DNA of 64,000 nucleotides from Coenobita brevimanus (lineage: Eukaryota > Arthropoda > Malacostraca > Decapoda > Coenobitidae): positions 14,856,652 to 14,920,651 of the forward strand of contig CM064655.1 of NCBI GenBank assembly GCA_032717465.1. The letters run 5' to 3'. Positions 19,738-30,559 of the stretch are shown piece by piece; the first letter of the stretch is position 1, and the number at the start of each line of letters is the position of its first letter. Below the pieces are notes generated by a model, which saw only the letters and a list, made by a program, of their open reading frames with translations, ran no database searches and was not told where the DNA came from. Both the position numbers and the translations under genes were made by a program.

Positions 19738-21170
19738 CAGTACTCCCTCCATTATCTGGACCTCCATTTTCCGAATGATTCTTTACCCAGATGCTGTGAC
19801 CTGGCTGTATTAAACCATTTTAGGCACATTTTTCCATTTCATCTAGACAAAATACTTGCGTCTGAGTGGAAATTATGACTGTGCGAACATTTTTGCCTCC
19901 GGGCAGGAACAGCCCAGTGATGCCATGCTCTCTGGCTAGGTAGTTTGCCCAGCATCCCCTAGAGGCCCCCTCGGTCGTTCCTAGTTTCAGCCCGGCAACC
20001 GTGTGGTGAACAGCTCCTCTCGGACAGTTGTTATGGTGGTGCACGTGGTGCCTTTTGTGGTTGTTCCCTACCTGCTTCAGGCTCATTAAGGTAGGCCACC
20101 AGACCAACAGGATGAATGGTGCAGTGCAACAGCTTCACTAGCCGCAGTGCAACAGTCAGAGTCAAGGAGCTAGCGGGTTATTCAACATGACGCCCTGCGA
20201 GGAATCGCGAGTGCTGACATTGATTTTATTCTAGCTTACTGCACCGTACTGTACCATGATTTTATTCTATTTCACCATAATTTTATTTCATTTTACCATT
20301 ATGTTTATTTTTGTGATGGCTGCATTCAATGCTCCAACGTAGATGCACTGCTTCATGCACAAGCTGACACTCATACATTTAGCCAAGATGGCTGCCTCAT
20401 GTTTACATATGCAGAACCCCTTTCTTCCACTCCTTTGAAGTCTTTGTGTTGCTCATCCACTCACTCACATGTCCTGCTAATGTAATCATCCTCCTTAGCA
20501 TTCCTTATGTTATATAACCATCTCATGAGTGCAAGGCCATTGAAACACCATCATTATCACAAAATAGCAATGCGAGTGTAGGACAAAAAGTGTAGTGTGT
20601 TACATTACGTGGAAGATAATTTCTTTTATGTGAAATACTGAAATCTGTGACTTGGAAAACAAAACATGTCAGGTAAGGGTACTAACCTCAGTGAAAAGCA
20701 TGGTGTTAGTGAGGGCATCAAGAAAGGGCCTAAATGGGTAAGGCGTAGCCTTTCCCTTGATGTTAAACTGGACATTGTTAAGCACCGTAAGGACAAGCAT
20801 GAGGTGAACATGATCACAGAAGCCCTTAAGCTTTCCCATTGCTTCACCCCATTCCTCTCCTGCTGCCTTATCACACTTATTCCCACCTGCCACACCACTA
20901 TGCTCTACCTCAGCCTCACTGTTTCGCGCCGCATCACTCATCACCTCCTTAAGACCTGGAGTGATCGTCCAGACCCTCCAGCTTTCCCCCAGCCTTGGGG
21001 GAGGTTCCTTTGTAATGAATTGGACTGGTCAATGACATACTTCAGGTGAGTCGAAGAAATGTGTTTCGAGACGTCAGGTTCTGTGGCCCTTGGCCCCAAA
21101 TGTATCCCCAGTGAACTCACGTTAAAACGACATCAATTAACGACCAGTCAGTATGTGATCAGGTTTTACT
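19738..21170 (+). mobile_element. Decayed pogo/Tigger-like transposon
   Basis: The left end CAGTACTCCCTCCATTATC resembles a Tigger terminal repeat. At 20666-20850 there is an N-terminal transposase segment. The right terminal repeat was not found, so the right limit is approximate and the internal part has been replaced or lost. Confidence 0.5.
20666..20860 (+). pseudogene. Tigger transposase N-terminus (CENP-B/psq helix-turn-helix)
   Basis: ATG at 20666, then 'MSGKGTNLSEKHGVSEG', 'RRSLSLDVKLDIVKHRKDK' and 'ITEALKLSHC'. The 'LxLxxKLxIxxxxxxG.K...IA..L.LS.S' outline is the psq/CENP-B N-terminal DNA-binding helix-turn-helix. The sequence loses similarity after residue ~62, and no DDE domain follows, so it is a fragment. 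In an intact element this domain would bind the terminal repeats. Confidence 0.65.
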
Positions 21171-21181
21171 CACAAACTCAC

Positions 21182-21310
21182 CCTAATGGTTACTGTGGTG
21201 TTCTGCATTTCATCATCATCTCTGCTGTGGCCAGATTCACCAGAGGATTCTGATAAAGTATCTGCAAATCTTTCTTGTGGAAACTGTCCAGATATTCGGC
21301 AAATTTCAAC
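21182..21310 (-). CDS. Khc-73: Kinesin-3 (KIF13/Khc-73-like) exon 4
   Basis: 129 bases, 43 codons: 'VEICRISGQFPQERFADTL', then an acidic/Ser-rich stretch, ending 'MQNTTVTIR'. It continues '..GEVAGRLQ' of the previous exon, giving the KIF13-type 'GEVAGRL-VEV.R.SG' junction. Acceptor CATTTCAG|GTTGAA and donor ATTAGG|GTGAGT. Phase 0 on both ends. The intron before it (to 39550) is 18.2 kb and holds most of the CR1, RTE and piggyBac-like copies. Confidence 0.92.
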
Positions 21311-21761
21311 CTGAAATGGAAATAACACCAAATTATTAATTAATTCTAACAAAGTAACAGTTAAAAACATACAGTGGAGGTGATTAGCAAGTGATATACT
21401 TTATAACATATGTGACCATGCTTCAGTATGTAGTAATCCAGATACAACAGATTTTTACAAAAATATATCTTTTCACACATAAGAAATGAAGGTGGAGGAG
21501 AAGCTTTCAGTCATTGTATTACATGGGCCAAGCATTAAAATACAATAATCTCTCAAGTACGATGGTTAATTACTCCTTGGAACTTGCCATGTTAACCAAA
21601 GCTGCATTATTGAAATGCTGACAAACCATTATAAAGGCCTATCTGATTCTAACCACTAAGACAAAATTACCCTTTTCCTCACACATCTCTACCAGAAATA
21701 CCCCAAACACCATTCCAACACACATAACATGGTACTAAGCTGCATATACCCCCACACATAA

Positions 21762-21840
<79 letters not shown>

Positions 21841-21846
21841 CTATTG
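21311..21846. repeat. Intron with (CT)n/(CA)n microsatellite
   Basis: Non-coding. (TC)n at 21762-21799 runs into (CA)n at about 21800-21837, directly before the truncated start of a CR1 copy. Confidence 0.6.
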
Positions 21847-21853
21847 GAGAGTT

Positions 21854-24197
21854 GTGGATGAGAAATTGAGGATCGTACTGACAGAGAGAGGAAGGGAAAG
21901 GGACGGAATTAAAAACAATGTAAAAAGATTGAAAGTGGCATATGCTAACACTGATGCCTTAATCTCGGCAAAGTTAGAAATCAATGATTTCTTGAGGATA
22001 ATGAGCCAGATATTTTGTGCTTTGTGGAGACCAAGTTAAGGAAGGATATTGATATCCAAGTGGGAGATGGCAAATACAAACTATGGAGAAGAGATAGAAA
22101 AGAAAAAAATGTGAGGAGGTGTGATGACAGCAATGAAGGACAGCATAAATGTGGATAATGTGGAACTCGAAGAAGGTAGGGAAGAGGTGATAAATATTAA
22201 ACTAGAAACCAGAGGGAAAGACAGGAGAGACATTGCAGTAGCGTATGTCTCCCCCCCGACACGAGGGCATGGAATGAGGCTGAATACCAGGAGATCTTGT
22301 CAGACATGGCTAGATACCAACAGGAAGTGATTGAGGGAAGCAACAATATAATCCTGGTGGGTGAGTTTAATTGTAAAGACATCGGAGGTAGTGAAAATTC
22401 ATGGGGCAGTATGCTGTTAAATACAGCAATGAATAATGAGAGAGGGCAGTGTGTGGAAACTCCCTCTACTGTTGTTTACAGATGATTACTGTGTTGTTAA
22501 GTAAAGATGACGGGGAACTGCAAGGTTTGGTGAATGAGTTTGGGAAAGAAAGAAATGGAATCTAAAGATGAATGTAGAGAAGAGTAAAGTTATGGTCTCT
22601 GAGATAAATGAAGTCACTGAATGTACAGTGAAGTTGGATGAGGAGGAAAAGGAAATGTGAGAGCATTTAAGTACCTAGATGGTGTGATGAGTAAGGATGG
22701 ATGTTTAGAGGGTGAAGTGCTTGACAGGGTATAACAATGAAGAAAGGTTGCTGGTTCTTTGAAAGCAGTGATAAGAAACAAGGAATTGAAAATGGAAGTT
22801 AAAAAGTTACTGCATGATACTATTGTGATACCAACTCTAATGTATGGAAGTGAAGCCTGGACACTGTTGGAGGGTCACAAGTCAAGAATGAGAGCAGTGG
22901 AAATGAGTTATTTGAGAGGAGCATGTGGGGTCACATGAAGAGACAGACTGACAAATGAGGAAGTGAAGGAGTGTTGTGGTATGGATGTGGATGTGATACG
23001 GAGTGTTAGGAGAAACACACTGAGATGGTTTGGCCATTCAGAGAGGATGGACAGCAAGAGACTGATGAGGAGTGTATGCAAGCGAGGTGGAAGGGGGGAA
23101 AGGGATGGGGAGACCGAGGATGAGATGAAGGGATGGAGTGAAGAGGTATATGAGAGAGGGAGATGTGAGCTGGAAGCAGGGCAGTGAAATGGTGGGGGAC
23201 AGGACGACATGGAGGCGATTTGTTTGTAGCCACCCTTTACGGGAATAAGGAAACTGGCAATAGACAGATAGATAGAATGATGTAATGACCCAGTCGATCA
23301 AAGAAGAGACAAGTTAGATTTACTGCTAACTAAAGAACCTGATGGAACTGAATCTCAGAAATATCTGTGTCCTATAGGAAAAACTGATAATGCAGTAACT
23401 GAGTTCTATATGACAGAAGGGAATGTGGCACCATGAGATGAGCTATACAGGCATGGAAGATGCAACTTTGGGAAAGCAAACTTTACAGGACTGAGGAAAT
23501 TTTTCAAAGAAGTAGATGGAAGAAAATTCAGAAAAATAAGAGAGATACAAAAGAAGTGGGATATCTTTCTAGGCATCTACAACTCAGGTGTGGAAAAATA
23601 TGCGCTAAGGATAAGTGGAAGAGAACTGGAAAAAGGCTTGGTTATAAAAAAAAAAAAGTTGTACAATAGCAAAAGGAAAAGGGGATGTGGTACTGAACAA
23701 ATGGAGGAAGACAGGTAACAACAAAACAAAGGAAGAATGCAAAAGAGCTAGAAATGAATATACAAGAATCTGTAGAGAGCAAGAAAGAAACTCTGAAAGA
23801 GCGATAACTGACAAATGTGTGGAGGAACCTAAATTGTTTTATGGGTTAGTCAATGACCAAGTGAAACAAAAGGAAGGAATCAAAAAGCTAAAAGTAAAAG
23901 GAAAGGTCTACAAAGATGAGGTAATGCAAGCTGAAATAATGAACAAAAGTTTCCAATTGGTTTTCACTAAGGAAAGTGATTTTGTGGAGGGAGTGGGAGT
24001 GACAAGAAATGTAAAAGTGGAAGTGCAGGAAGTGTATAAACTACTGGAAACTCAAGATGTAAGGAAGGCCCCAGGGCCGGATGGGATCTCAAACTGGATG
24101 CTAAAGAAATGCAAAGAACAAATGATGGACCAGATTCATGGTTTAATTATGTGTTGTCTGGAAGATGGGAAACTACCTCGGGAATGGAAGAGGGCCA
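21854..24197 (+). pseudogene. CR1 endonuclease and first polymerase blocks, decayed
   Basis: The endonuclease is scattered over frames: 'KVAYANTDALISAKLEIND' (21925 region), 'ILVGEFNCKDIGG' (22350 region). After the RTE (22439-23275) it resumes with 'DKLDLLLTKEPDGTESQK' and continues to the polymerase block 'VRKAPGPDGISNWMLKKCK' at 24060-24110 and 'LPREWKRAN'. Multiple stops and shifts. Intact, the domains would nick target DNA and begin copying. Confidence 0.7.
22439..23275 (+). mobile_element. RTE 3' fragment inside CR1 copy 1
   Basis: A plus-strand RTE piece starting near the palm and ending 'RWFGHSERMDSKRLM' and a (GATA)n tail at 23262-23275. AATG occurs at 22435-22438 and 23276-23279, and the CR1 sequence is restored if one AATG and the RTE are removed. 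Frames are decayed. Confidence 0.8.
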
Positions 24198-25520
24198 ATT
24201 AATATGGAACCAATCTACCATGGAGGGAACAAGGAAGAACCCCTGAATTATAGGCCAATGTCCCTGACCATCATGGTCACAAATAGTGCAGGAGAATCTT
24301 GAAAGACAAGTGGATAAAATATTTGGAGGAGATGGACATATTGGCAGAAAGTCAGTTTGGATTCAGAAATGGAAAGCCGTGTCTCCAATTTGTTGAGCTT
24401 TTACTCAAGGGTGACTGACATGCTACAAGAGAGAGATAGCTGGGTGGATTGTGTGTGCTTAGATCTGCAGAAAGCCTCTGACTAGGTACCCCATAAGAGA
24501 CAAATGTGGAAATTGGTGCATATAGGAGAACTGAAAGGGAACCTCTTGGAGTGGATGAGAGACTTCGAGAGAGATCGAGAACTGAAAACTGTAATAAAGG
24601 ACAGGATGTCATGGTGGTGGGAAGTAACAGCTGGAGTCACGCAGCGCTAGGTGATTGTGCAAGTAATATTCCTGATTTATGTAAACAATATAGTTGATGG
24701 AATGAAAAGTTACACATGTCTATTTGCAGGTGATGCAAAGATAAAGAGGAGAGTAGAAGTTGATGAGGAATGTAAAATGCTGCAAGAAGATCTGGACAGG
24801 ATATACAACTGGAACCGGGTGTAGTGCCAAAAAAAATGTAAAATATTGGAAATGGATAAAAGTACTAAGAGGCCATCAGTGAACTACGCGATGGGAAAGC
24901 AACCAATCACAAAAGCATGAGAGGAGAAGAACCTGGGAGTGTTGGCCCAGGATAATTTGTCAACAGAAAAACACATTAACGAGATTGTTCGAGTAACATA
25001 TAATCTCTTGACAAACATAAGTGTGGCATTTCAATAATATACTAGACGATGATAAAAAAAATTGGTAGAGGCTCTGATCCCCCCCAAGTTAGAATATGTG
25101 GCCATGGTGTGGTCGCCACGTAAAAGGAAACATATAAACAAGATCTAGAGAATACAAAGAGCAGCAACCAAGATGGTCCCCAGTCTGACAGATCTATTTT
25201 ACAAGACTAGAAAAATTGGGTCTGCCTTCCTTAGAAGAAAGAAGAGAGTGGGGTGACATGAATGCAGTGTTCAGGGCCATGATGTGATAGACAAAACTGA
25301 CAGAGAAGATCTGTTTGTATGGGATGGGGGAGCAACAAGAGGACATGGAAGGAAATTGAAAAACACAAGTTGCTTGAAAGGTAACCAGAAAGACAGCTTT
25401 CCATACACATGCATTGGCCTGTTGAATAGTCTGGAAAGAGATTGTCCAGTCTAAAACCTTATATGAGTTTAAAGTAAAGTTTGACTGGTTGAGACACAGA
25501 GATGGGACTCCACAAGTGTA
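24198..25520 (+). pseudogene. CR1 polymerase palm and C-terminus, decayed
   Basis: Reads in pieces: 'EEPLNYRPMSLTIMVTNS' (24235), a palm start 'CVCLDLQKASD' with a stop replacing the expected next residue (24465), 'CLFAGDAKIKRRVEVDEE' near 24720 (Phe-Ala-Gly-Asp instead of Phe-Ala-Asp-Asp), then thumb and C-terminal pieces with 'VAMVWSPRKRKHINKI'. The damaged catalytic pair and many stops make it dead. Confidence 0.7.
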
Positions 25521-25563
25521 GCTCATTTCCTGTACATCACAACTAGGTAAAACTAAGTAAATT

Positions 25564-25630
25564 CACACACATGCACTGACACATACACACTAATATACAT
25601 ACACATGTATATGCACAAGCACTAGTGCAT

Positions 25631-25676
<46 letters not shown>

Positions 25677-25857
25677 CAAAAAGTCTGTGAATTTTACGAA
25701 ATAGGAGTCCAAAATTACACCCCACAGCACAAAGAAATGGAAATGAAAAAAAAAAAGAAACACTTTAACACAGAATGTAAAAAATCAAAAGAAAAAAAAG
25801 AGACTTGTTGAGGAACAGATACACAAGACACAATAGTGAGAGGGCATATAATAACTA
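25564..25857. repeat. (CA)n microsatellite after CR1 end
   Basis: (CA)n at 25630-25676 and a looser CA-rich stretch from 25565, followed by A-rich sequence. No gene. Confidence 0.7.
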
Positions 25858-26110
25858 CAGTAAAAGTCCAATTATTCAGTATCTTCGGGAGCGGGCCGAT
25901 GCCGAGTAATCAGACTTGCTGAATAATTGAAAAACCTACCCTCTCAGTACCTCACATGTATTGGTGAAAGCTGTCATCACTATAGTCGGTTTCAGGGAGT
26001 CTGACGCACTTATTTTGCCAGCTGAGGACAGGTGGAATTGGTAACACTGCGATGCTCTTGGGCTGTGATTGGTCAACTATCGTCATGTTTGAATGTGCAC
26101 AAATTGACTT
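25858..26110 (+). mobile_element. Tigger-like terminal fragment
   Basis: TA then CAGTAAAAGTCCAATTATTC at 25858, the form of a pogo/Tigger end. CAATTATTCAG (25868-25878) is repeated inverted as CTGAATAATTG (25919-25929). No opposite end found. Limits on the right are approximate. Confidence 0.45.
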
Positions 26111-26617
26111 TGTATTCCAACCAAAATCTCATTTATTGGTAAAATATCAAACTATACAGATGCAAATTAAAGCAATGATATCTTTAATGATAAATATGTG
26201 CCTTTTAAATTATTAGAGATAAACCTGAATGATATTCATAACAAAACTAAGTAAAGTCTCAAATGAACAGACAACAGTCAGCAACTGAAGCAGGCCTTAG
26301 GATGTGATTTATTTGTTTATATTGTCATTTCATTATGTTTAACTTCGTTCACACTGCACGTAGTTTTATCATAGCAGTATTATTTTTTCATGTTTTTATC
26401 ATACTTTCCTTTTTTCCACCATTAAGAAATATTCAGCTCATTCTACAGAGATGTAATCCATTACTTTCCTGACTCCTCTCTGTCATGGGGACAGAGATAC
26501 ATCATGCTTGAGGAGAGGGTGCAAGGTGGCCAGGGACAGGGTGTCTGTCTGTCTGTCTGTCTCTTATGATATTTATGTAAAGGTTCAGGAAAATCAAACA
26601 CCAAACTTATTGATGTA
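26111..26617. other. No recognised feature
   Basis: AT-rich intronic sequence with a short (GTCT)n at about 26540-26563. Nothing coding recognised. Confidence 0.4.
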
Positions 26618-26880
26618 AGAAATTTAGTGGTAGGTGGTGGCAACCATCATCCACTCACTCGAAGTAGTGCTGCCTACTTCTTCCTTGGGCTTCATCATTC
26701 TTTTTCTGTGCCTACACTCCTCTCTTCCTATTTCTCCCATCTTTCCTGTCACTTCTTATTGCTATTCTTTCTTTTACAGGTGACTTTATATTGAGTGACA
26801 AGCCAAATGATTTCCTGTAAGCCAAGAAACTATTTACAACACTGGGTGATAACTACATAACCAAACCATACGTGCTCCCT
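26618..26880 (+). repeat. Repeat module R (copy 2)
   Basis: Starts GAAATTTAGTGGTAGGTGG and includes CATCCACTCACTCGA.. and GAGTGACAAGCCAAATG..TTTCCTGTAA, in the same order as 59850-60165. Here it is followed by an RTE 5' leader, not by the tRNA-like SINE found after the other two copies. Confidence 0.65.
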
Positions 26881-26882
26881 AC

Positions 26883-26945
26883 GTGTCAACAAGTGGGTTG
26901 GTGGAGAGTTAGTGCCCCTCCCCATTAAACAAATAACTCAAAGAG
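26883..26945 (+). mobile_element. RTE 5'-leader-like fragment
   Basis: GGGTTGGTGGAGAGTTAGTG..CCCCTCCCCATTAAAC.. matches the start of RTE copy A at 7822-7860 and of the composite SINE at 43934-43990. It joins directly to a CR1 fragment at about 26946. Confidence 0.65.
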
Positions 26946-27272
26946 GAGAACTTGGAGGAATGAGACTCAGGAGGCAGCGATGATTCTTGAGGCACTATAT
27001 TGTTAAATACAGCAATGAATAATATATTGAACCAGTGGGTCAAAGAAGAGACAAAATTCAGAGATGATGACACGCCAGCAAGACTAGGTTTACTGTTAAC
27101 CAAAGAACCTAAAGTAATTGAATCTTTGATATTTCTGTGCCCTATAAGAAAAAATGATCATGTGGTCATTAAGTTCCGGATGATAAAAGGGAATGTGGTG
27201 TCGAGATGAGCTTTATAGACAGGGAAGATACAAGTTTGGGAAAGCAAACTTTACAAGACTGAGGAAATTTTT
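26946..27272 (+). mobile_element. CR1 fragment (copy 3)
   Basis: Internal endonuclease part of CR1 ('LNTAMNNILNQWVKEET', 'DDTPARLGLLLTKEP', 'LCPIRKNDHVVIKF'), colinear with 34360-34690 of copy 2. Both ends are cut: the left joins an RTE leader and the right runs straight into an RTE tail at 27273. One or more stops. Confidence 0.75.
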
Positions 27273-28491
27273 CTATCTATCTATCTATCTACAGCCCGAC
27301 GCCCTAATCCCGCAAAGGGTGGCTGCAGACAAAACGCCTCCAAATCGCTCTGTCACCCACCATTTGACTACCCTCCCCCCCAACTCATCCCCCCCTCCCT
27401 CATATACCTCTCAACTCCATCCCTCAACCTCATCCTCGGTCTACCCCTCCCTCTCCCTCCCTCCACCTCACCTACATACACCCTCTTAGTCAGTCTTTCA
27501 TTCTCCAATCTCTCCACATGTCCAAACCACCTCAGTGTATTTCTCCTAATCTTCTCAACCACATCCACATCCACCCCACAACGTTCCTTCACTTCTTCAT
27601 TCGTCAACCTGTCCCTCCATGTCACTCCACACACTCCTCTCAAGTAACTCATTTCCACTGCTATCACTCTTGACTTGTTCCCCTTTTGCAAGGTCCATGC
27701 CTCGCTTCCATTCGTCAGGGTAGGGACCACAATACTATCATACAGTGACTTCTTAACTTCCATACTCACCTCCCTGTTTCTCATCACTGCTTTCAGTGAA
27801 CCTACAACCTTCCTTCCCTGCTGTACCCTTTCACGCACTTCATCCCCCAAAGTTCCATCCTTACTCATCACACCCAAGTACTTGAATGCACTCACACTCT
27901 TCATATCCTCACCATCCAACCTCACTGTACATTCTGTGACTTCATTCCTCTCAAACACCATAACTTTACTTTTGTTTACATTAACTTTCAGCTTCCTCCT
28001 CCTACACACTGTCCCAGATTCATTCACCAAACCTTGCAACTCCCATTCATCTTCACTCAACAATACTGTATCATCAGCAAACAGCAATACCGGAATCTTC
28101 CAAATCTCACCCTCATTCATTAGAGCCACCTCACATCCACTGCCCTACCCTGCACCTCCTTTACAACCCCATCCATGTATATATTAAACAGCCATGGAGA
28201 CATAACACAACCCTGTTTCAGTCCCACATTGAGATTAAAAAATTCACTCAGCTCACCATCCACTCGCACCGTAGCCCTAGCTCCTTCGTACATACTCTTC
28301 ATGGCATTCAACAATTTCCCATCCACTCCATATATTCTTAATACCTTCCACATACCTTGCCTATCTATTCTGTCATAAGCTTTCTCCAAGTCCATGAAGG
28401 CAGCATACACTTTCTTTCCCTTCTCTAGATATTACTCCACTAAACATCTTAGAACAAATATCTGATCTACACACCCTTTTCCCTGTATAAT
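27273..28491 (-). mobile_element. RTE LINE, 5'-truncated (copy E)
   Basis: Minus strand, (TATC)n tail at 27273-27290, reading up to the polymerase finger block at 28491. Inserted beside the CR1 fragment at 26946-27272. Confidence 0.85.
27368..28410 (-). pseudogene. RTE reverse transcriptase part (copy E), one frameshift
   Basis: Two adjoining frames broken near 28125. The upstream one (28120-28410) has 'AAFMDLEKAYDRIDR' and 'NVGLKQGCVMSPWLFNIY'. The downstream one (27368-28129) has 'LLFADDTVLLSEDE', 'LTNGSEAWTLQKGNK' and 'RWFGHVERLENERL'. The catalytic Asp residues remain, and a single shift disables it. Confidence 0.8.
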
Positions 28492-28520
28492 AAATAAGAA
28501 AATCGTGCACTGGTAATTAA

Positions 28521-30496
28521 CCCCTACACCGCGGGCTTGTTTACCAATTACTTGCGTGTGCCGCGGGGTTATTTGGGCTCCGACAGACTCTCAAAAAATA
28601 TTTGCCAAAAATCAGTTATTAGTCCTAGAATAATAAAATTAAATATGCTTATGGCACATACCTTCAGCTTTCTCCTGGAATGATTGTTGAGCCTTCGTCG
28701 GTTACCGTAGGACTTGTGGAGACCTCTGAAGTAGGGTAACAAAGTCTCCACTTTACACTTCCCAACAACCCGTAATATGATTACCACAGCCAGATACAAA
28801 CACTATAAACACTATTCTACAATTTTCAAGTAGTTTGGGATCCATACTCAAAAAAAAAAACACTGTGAAAGCAATGGAAATTACGAGCGCGTCTGATCGT
28901 CGCACTGGCACTAGTTCGCTCATGGTAGTCTGTCATTTATTATTCATAAAACCCCTCACACTTTATATTTCTATTACTATATAACACTTATATATATCTA
29001 CAGTCTTTATCCATAAGTTTCCTTCTGTAGTATTAGTTTATTGTCACTGTAGGGATTCAATTTCTTTCAGTAAAATACGTAGCATTCACTTTCTCGTCCT
29101 GTATACTGGCATTGAGAGTGAATGTCACTTTCATCTTCACTCTCATAACTCATAGCATTCAGACATGCTAGAGTGAAACTTTCACTTTCATTACTCCTAG
29201 GGTATATACTCGTATTCTTATAATACTACTCATTTACATTTCTATTTACGTTCTCTATTTTATTTACGTTATTTACATTTCTATTTTATTTACAGTGTTA
29301 TGCACTGTCACTTGAAATAACTTATAAAACTATTTTCCATTGTTCACGTATATTTACATTCATTACTTTCACTTGCTGTTTACACATTATTTACACATTA
29401 TTTACAATTCCACTTGCACTGTTTTACTCAATAGAAAGATCGTAGTCACTCTTTTATCAATTGTCAGCCCTTTACCTCTTTCCACACGAGGTTTAGTAGG
29501 GGTAAAGGTCACAGAGCCATTTGCATGGGGGTGAAAAAAGGCCTTGAAGTCAGCAAGATGAAACATACGTCCTCTCACTTCGGTAGATGAGACTACACTG
29601 ATAACGCAGTTGCCAGACCAGCTAGCCTAGAGGCCTGCTTTAGGGGTTATTCAGAGTTACCAATATTACTTCTTGAAACAGCTAAGTCTAGCACTGATAT
29701 GATTGGCAGGAAATCTAGACAATACATTATAAATTTGGTAGTTCCAGGTGAATGTAAATATCATTTAGGGTTCTCCCTTCCCTCCTTACAGGTATATTTA
29801 TTACGAAAATAGATTAGAGGCCTACTTAGGAGATATATAATCAGAGCTACCAATGTTATATCTTGAAACAGCTTTGTCTAGCACTGATATGATTGGCAGG
29901 AAATCTAGACAATACATTATAAATTAGGTAGTTCCAGGTGAATGTAAATATCACTTAGGGTTCTCTCTTCCCTCCTTACATGTATATTTATTACGAAAAT
30001 AGATTATAGGGCATATTTCAAGGGGAAAAAAACAGCGAAAATTAGCGAACGAGTGCACGTGAGGTGTTGTCAGGTGATAATTAGCCAATTCCAGGTGTAT
30101 GGCACTCTCACTTACCTTATTTCTTTCTTGTATATATTATTTGGTATAAGAATAAGACATAGGGCTTATTTCAATGGATGAAATCAGTGAAAAATTCCAG
30201 GGAAGATTTACTTAGCGTAGCACGGCCGGGCAGGCGAGAGGATAGGGTAATGGAGGGGGGGTAGGGAGGGGAGTCAAGAACGGGGAGAAATGGCTAAATT
30301 GTCAACAATGGATGGGAGTACAGATGAGATTAGGAGTGCTGACTAGTGTTGGACATTGGCAGTACCGATAGATGATACAAGCCCCCACTTGGAAGCCCGG
30401 GTGAATTCAAAATAACACAGAATCACAAAAGCGACGCCCCGCGGTATGATCCCTTGCTCCCAAGCGTCACGAAAGTGACGCCCCGCGGTCAAGGGG
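28521..30496. mobile_element. Non-autonomous piggyBac-like element (TTAA-flanked)
   Basis: TTAA at 28517-28520 and 30497-30500 flank 1976 bases whose ends read CCCCTACACCGCGGG inward on the left and CCCCTTGACCGCGGG on the complement of the right. TTAA targets and CCC-starting ends are piggyBac hallmarks. No transposase frame inside; it would depend on an enzyme supplied elsewhere. A tandem duplication lies within it. Confidence 0.8.
29645..30010. repeat. Two-copy tandem repeat, 190-base period
   Basis: GCACTGATATGATTGGCAGG occurs at 29691 and 29881, and long matching stretches surround both. Located inside the piggyBac-like element, so the duplication travels with it or arose after insertion. 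Confidence 0.8.
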
Positions 30497-30559
30497 TTAA
30501 TAGCATATAGTAGCTCCAACAGTAAATACAGTGAAGTACTTAGCATTTGTAATTTATTA

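Larger units (their letters stand above)
21847..25563 (+). mobile_element. CR1 LINE, 5'-truncated (copy 1), with RTE inside
   Basis: Begins at the end of ORF1 next to a (CA)n tract and runs through endonuclease, reverse transcriptase and C-terminus to ..TCACAACTAGGTAA and a (CA)n-rich end. Interrupted at 22438/23276 by an RTE. Colinear with copy 2 at 32672-39278. Confidence 0.8.

Noticed and set aside
29645..30010. CRISPR-like array
   Set aside because: Two long tandem units without spacers in eukaryotic DNA; it is a simple duplication inside a transposon.
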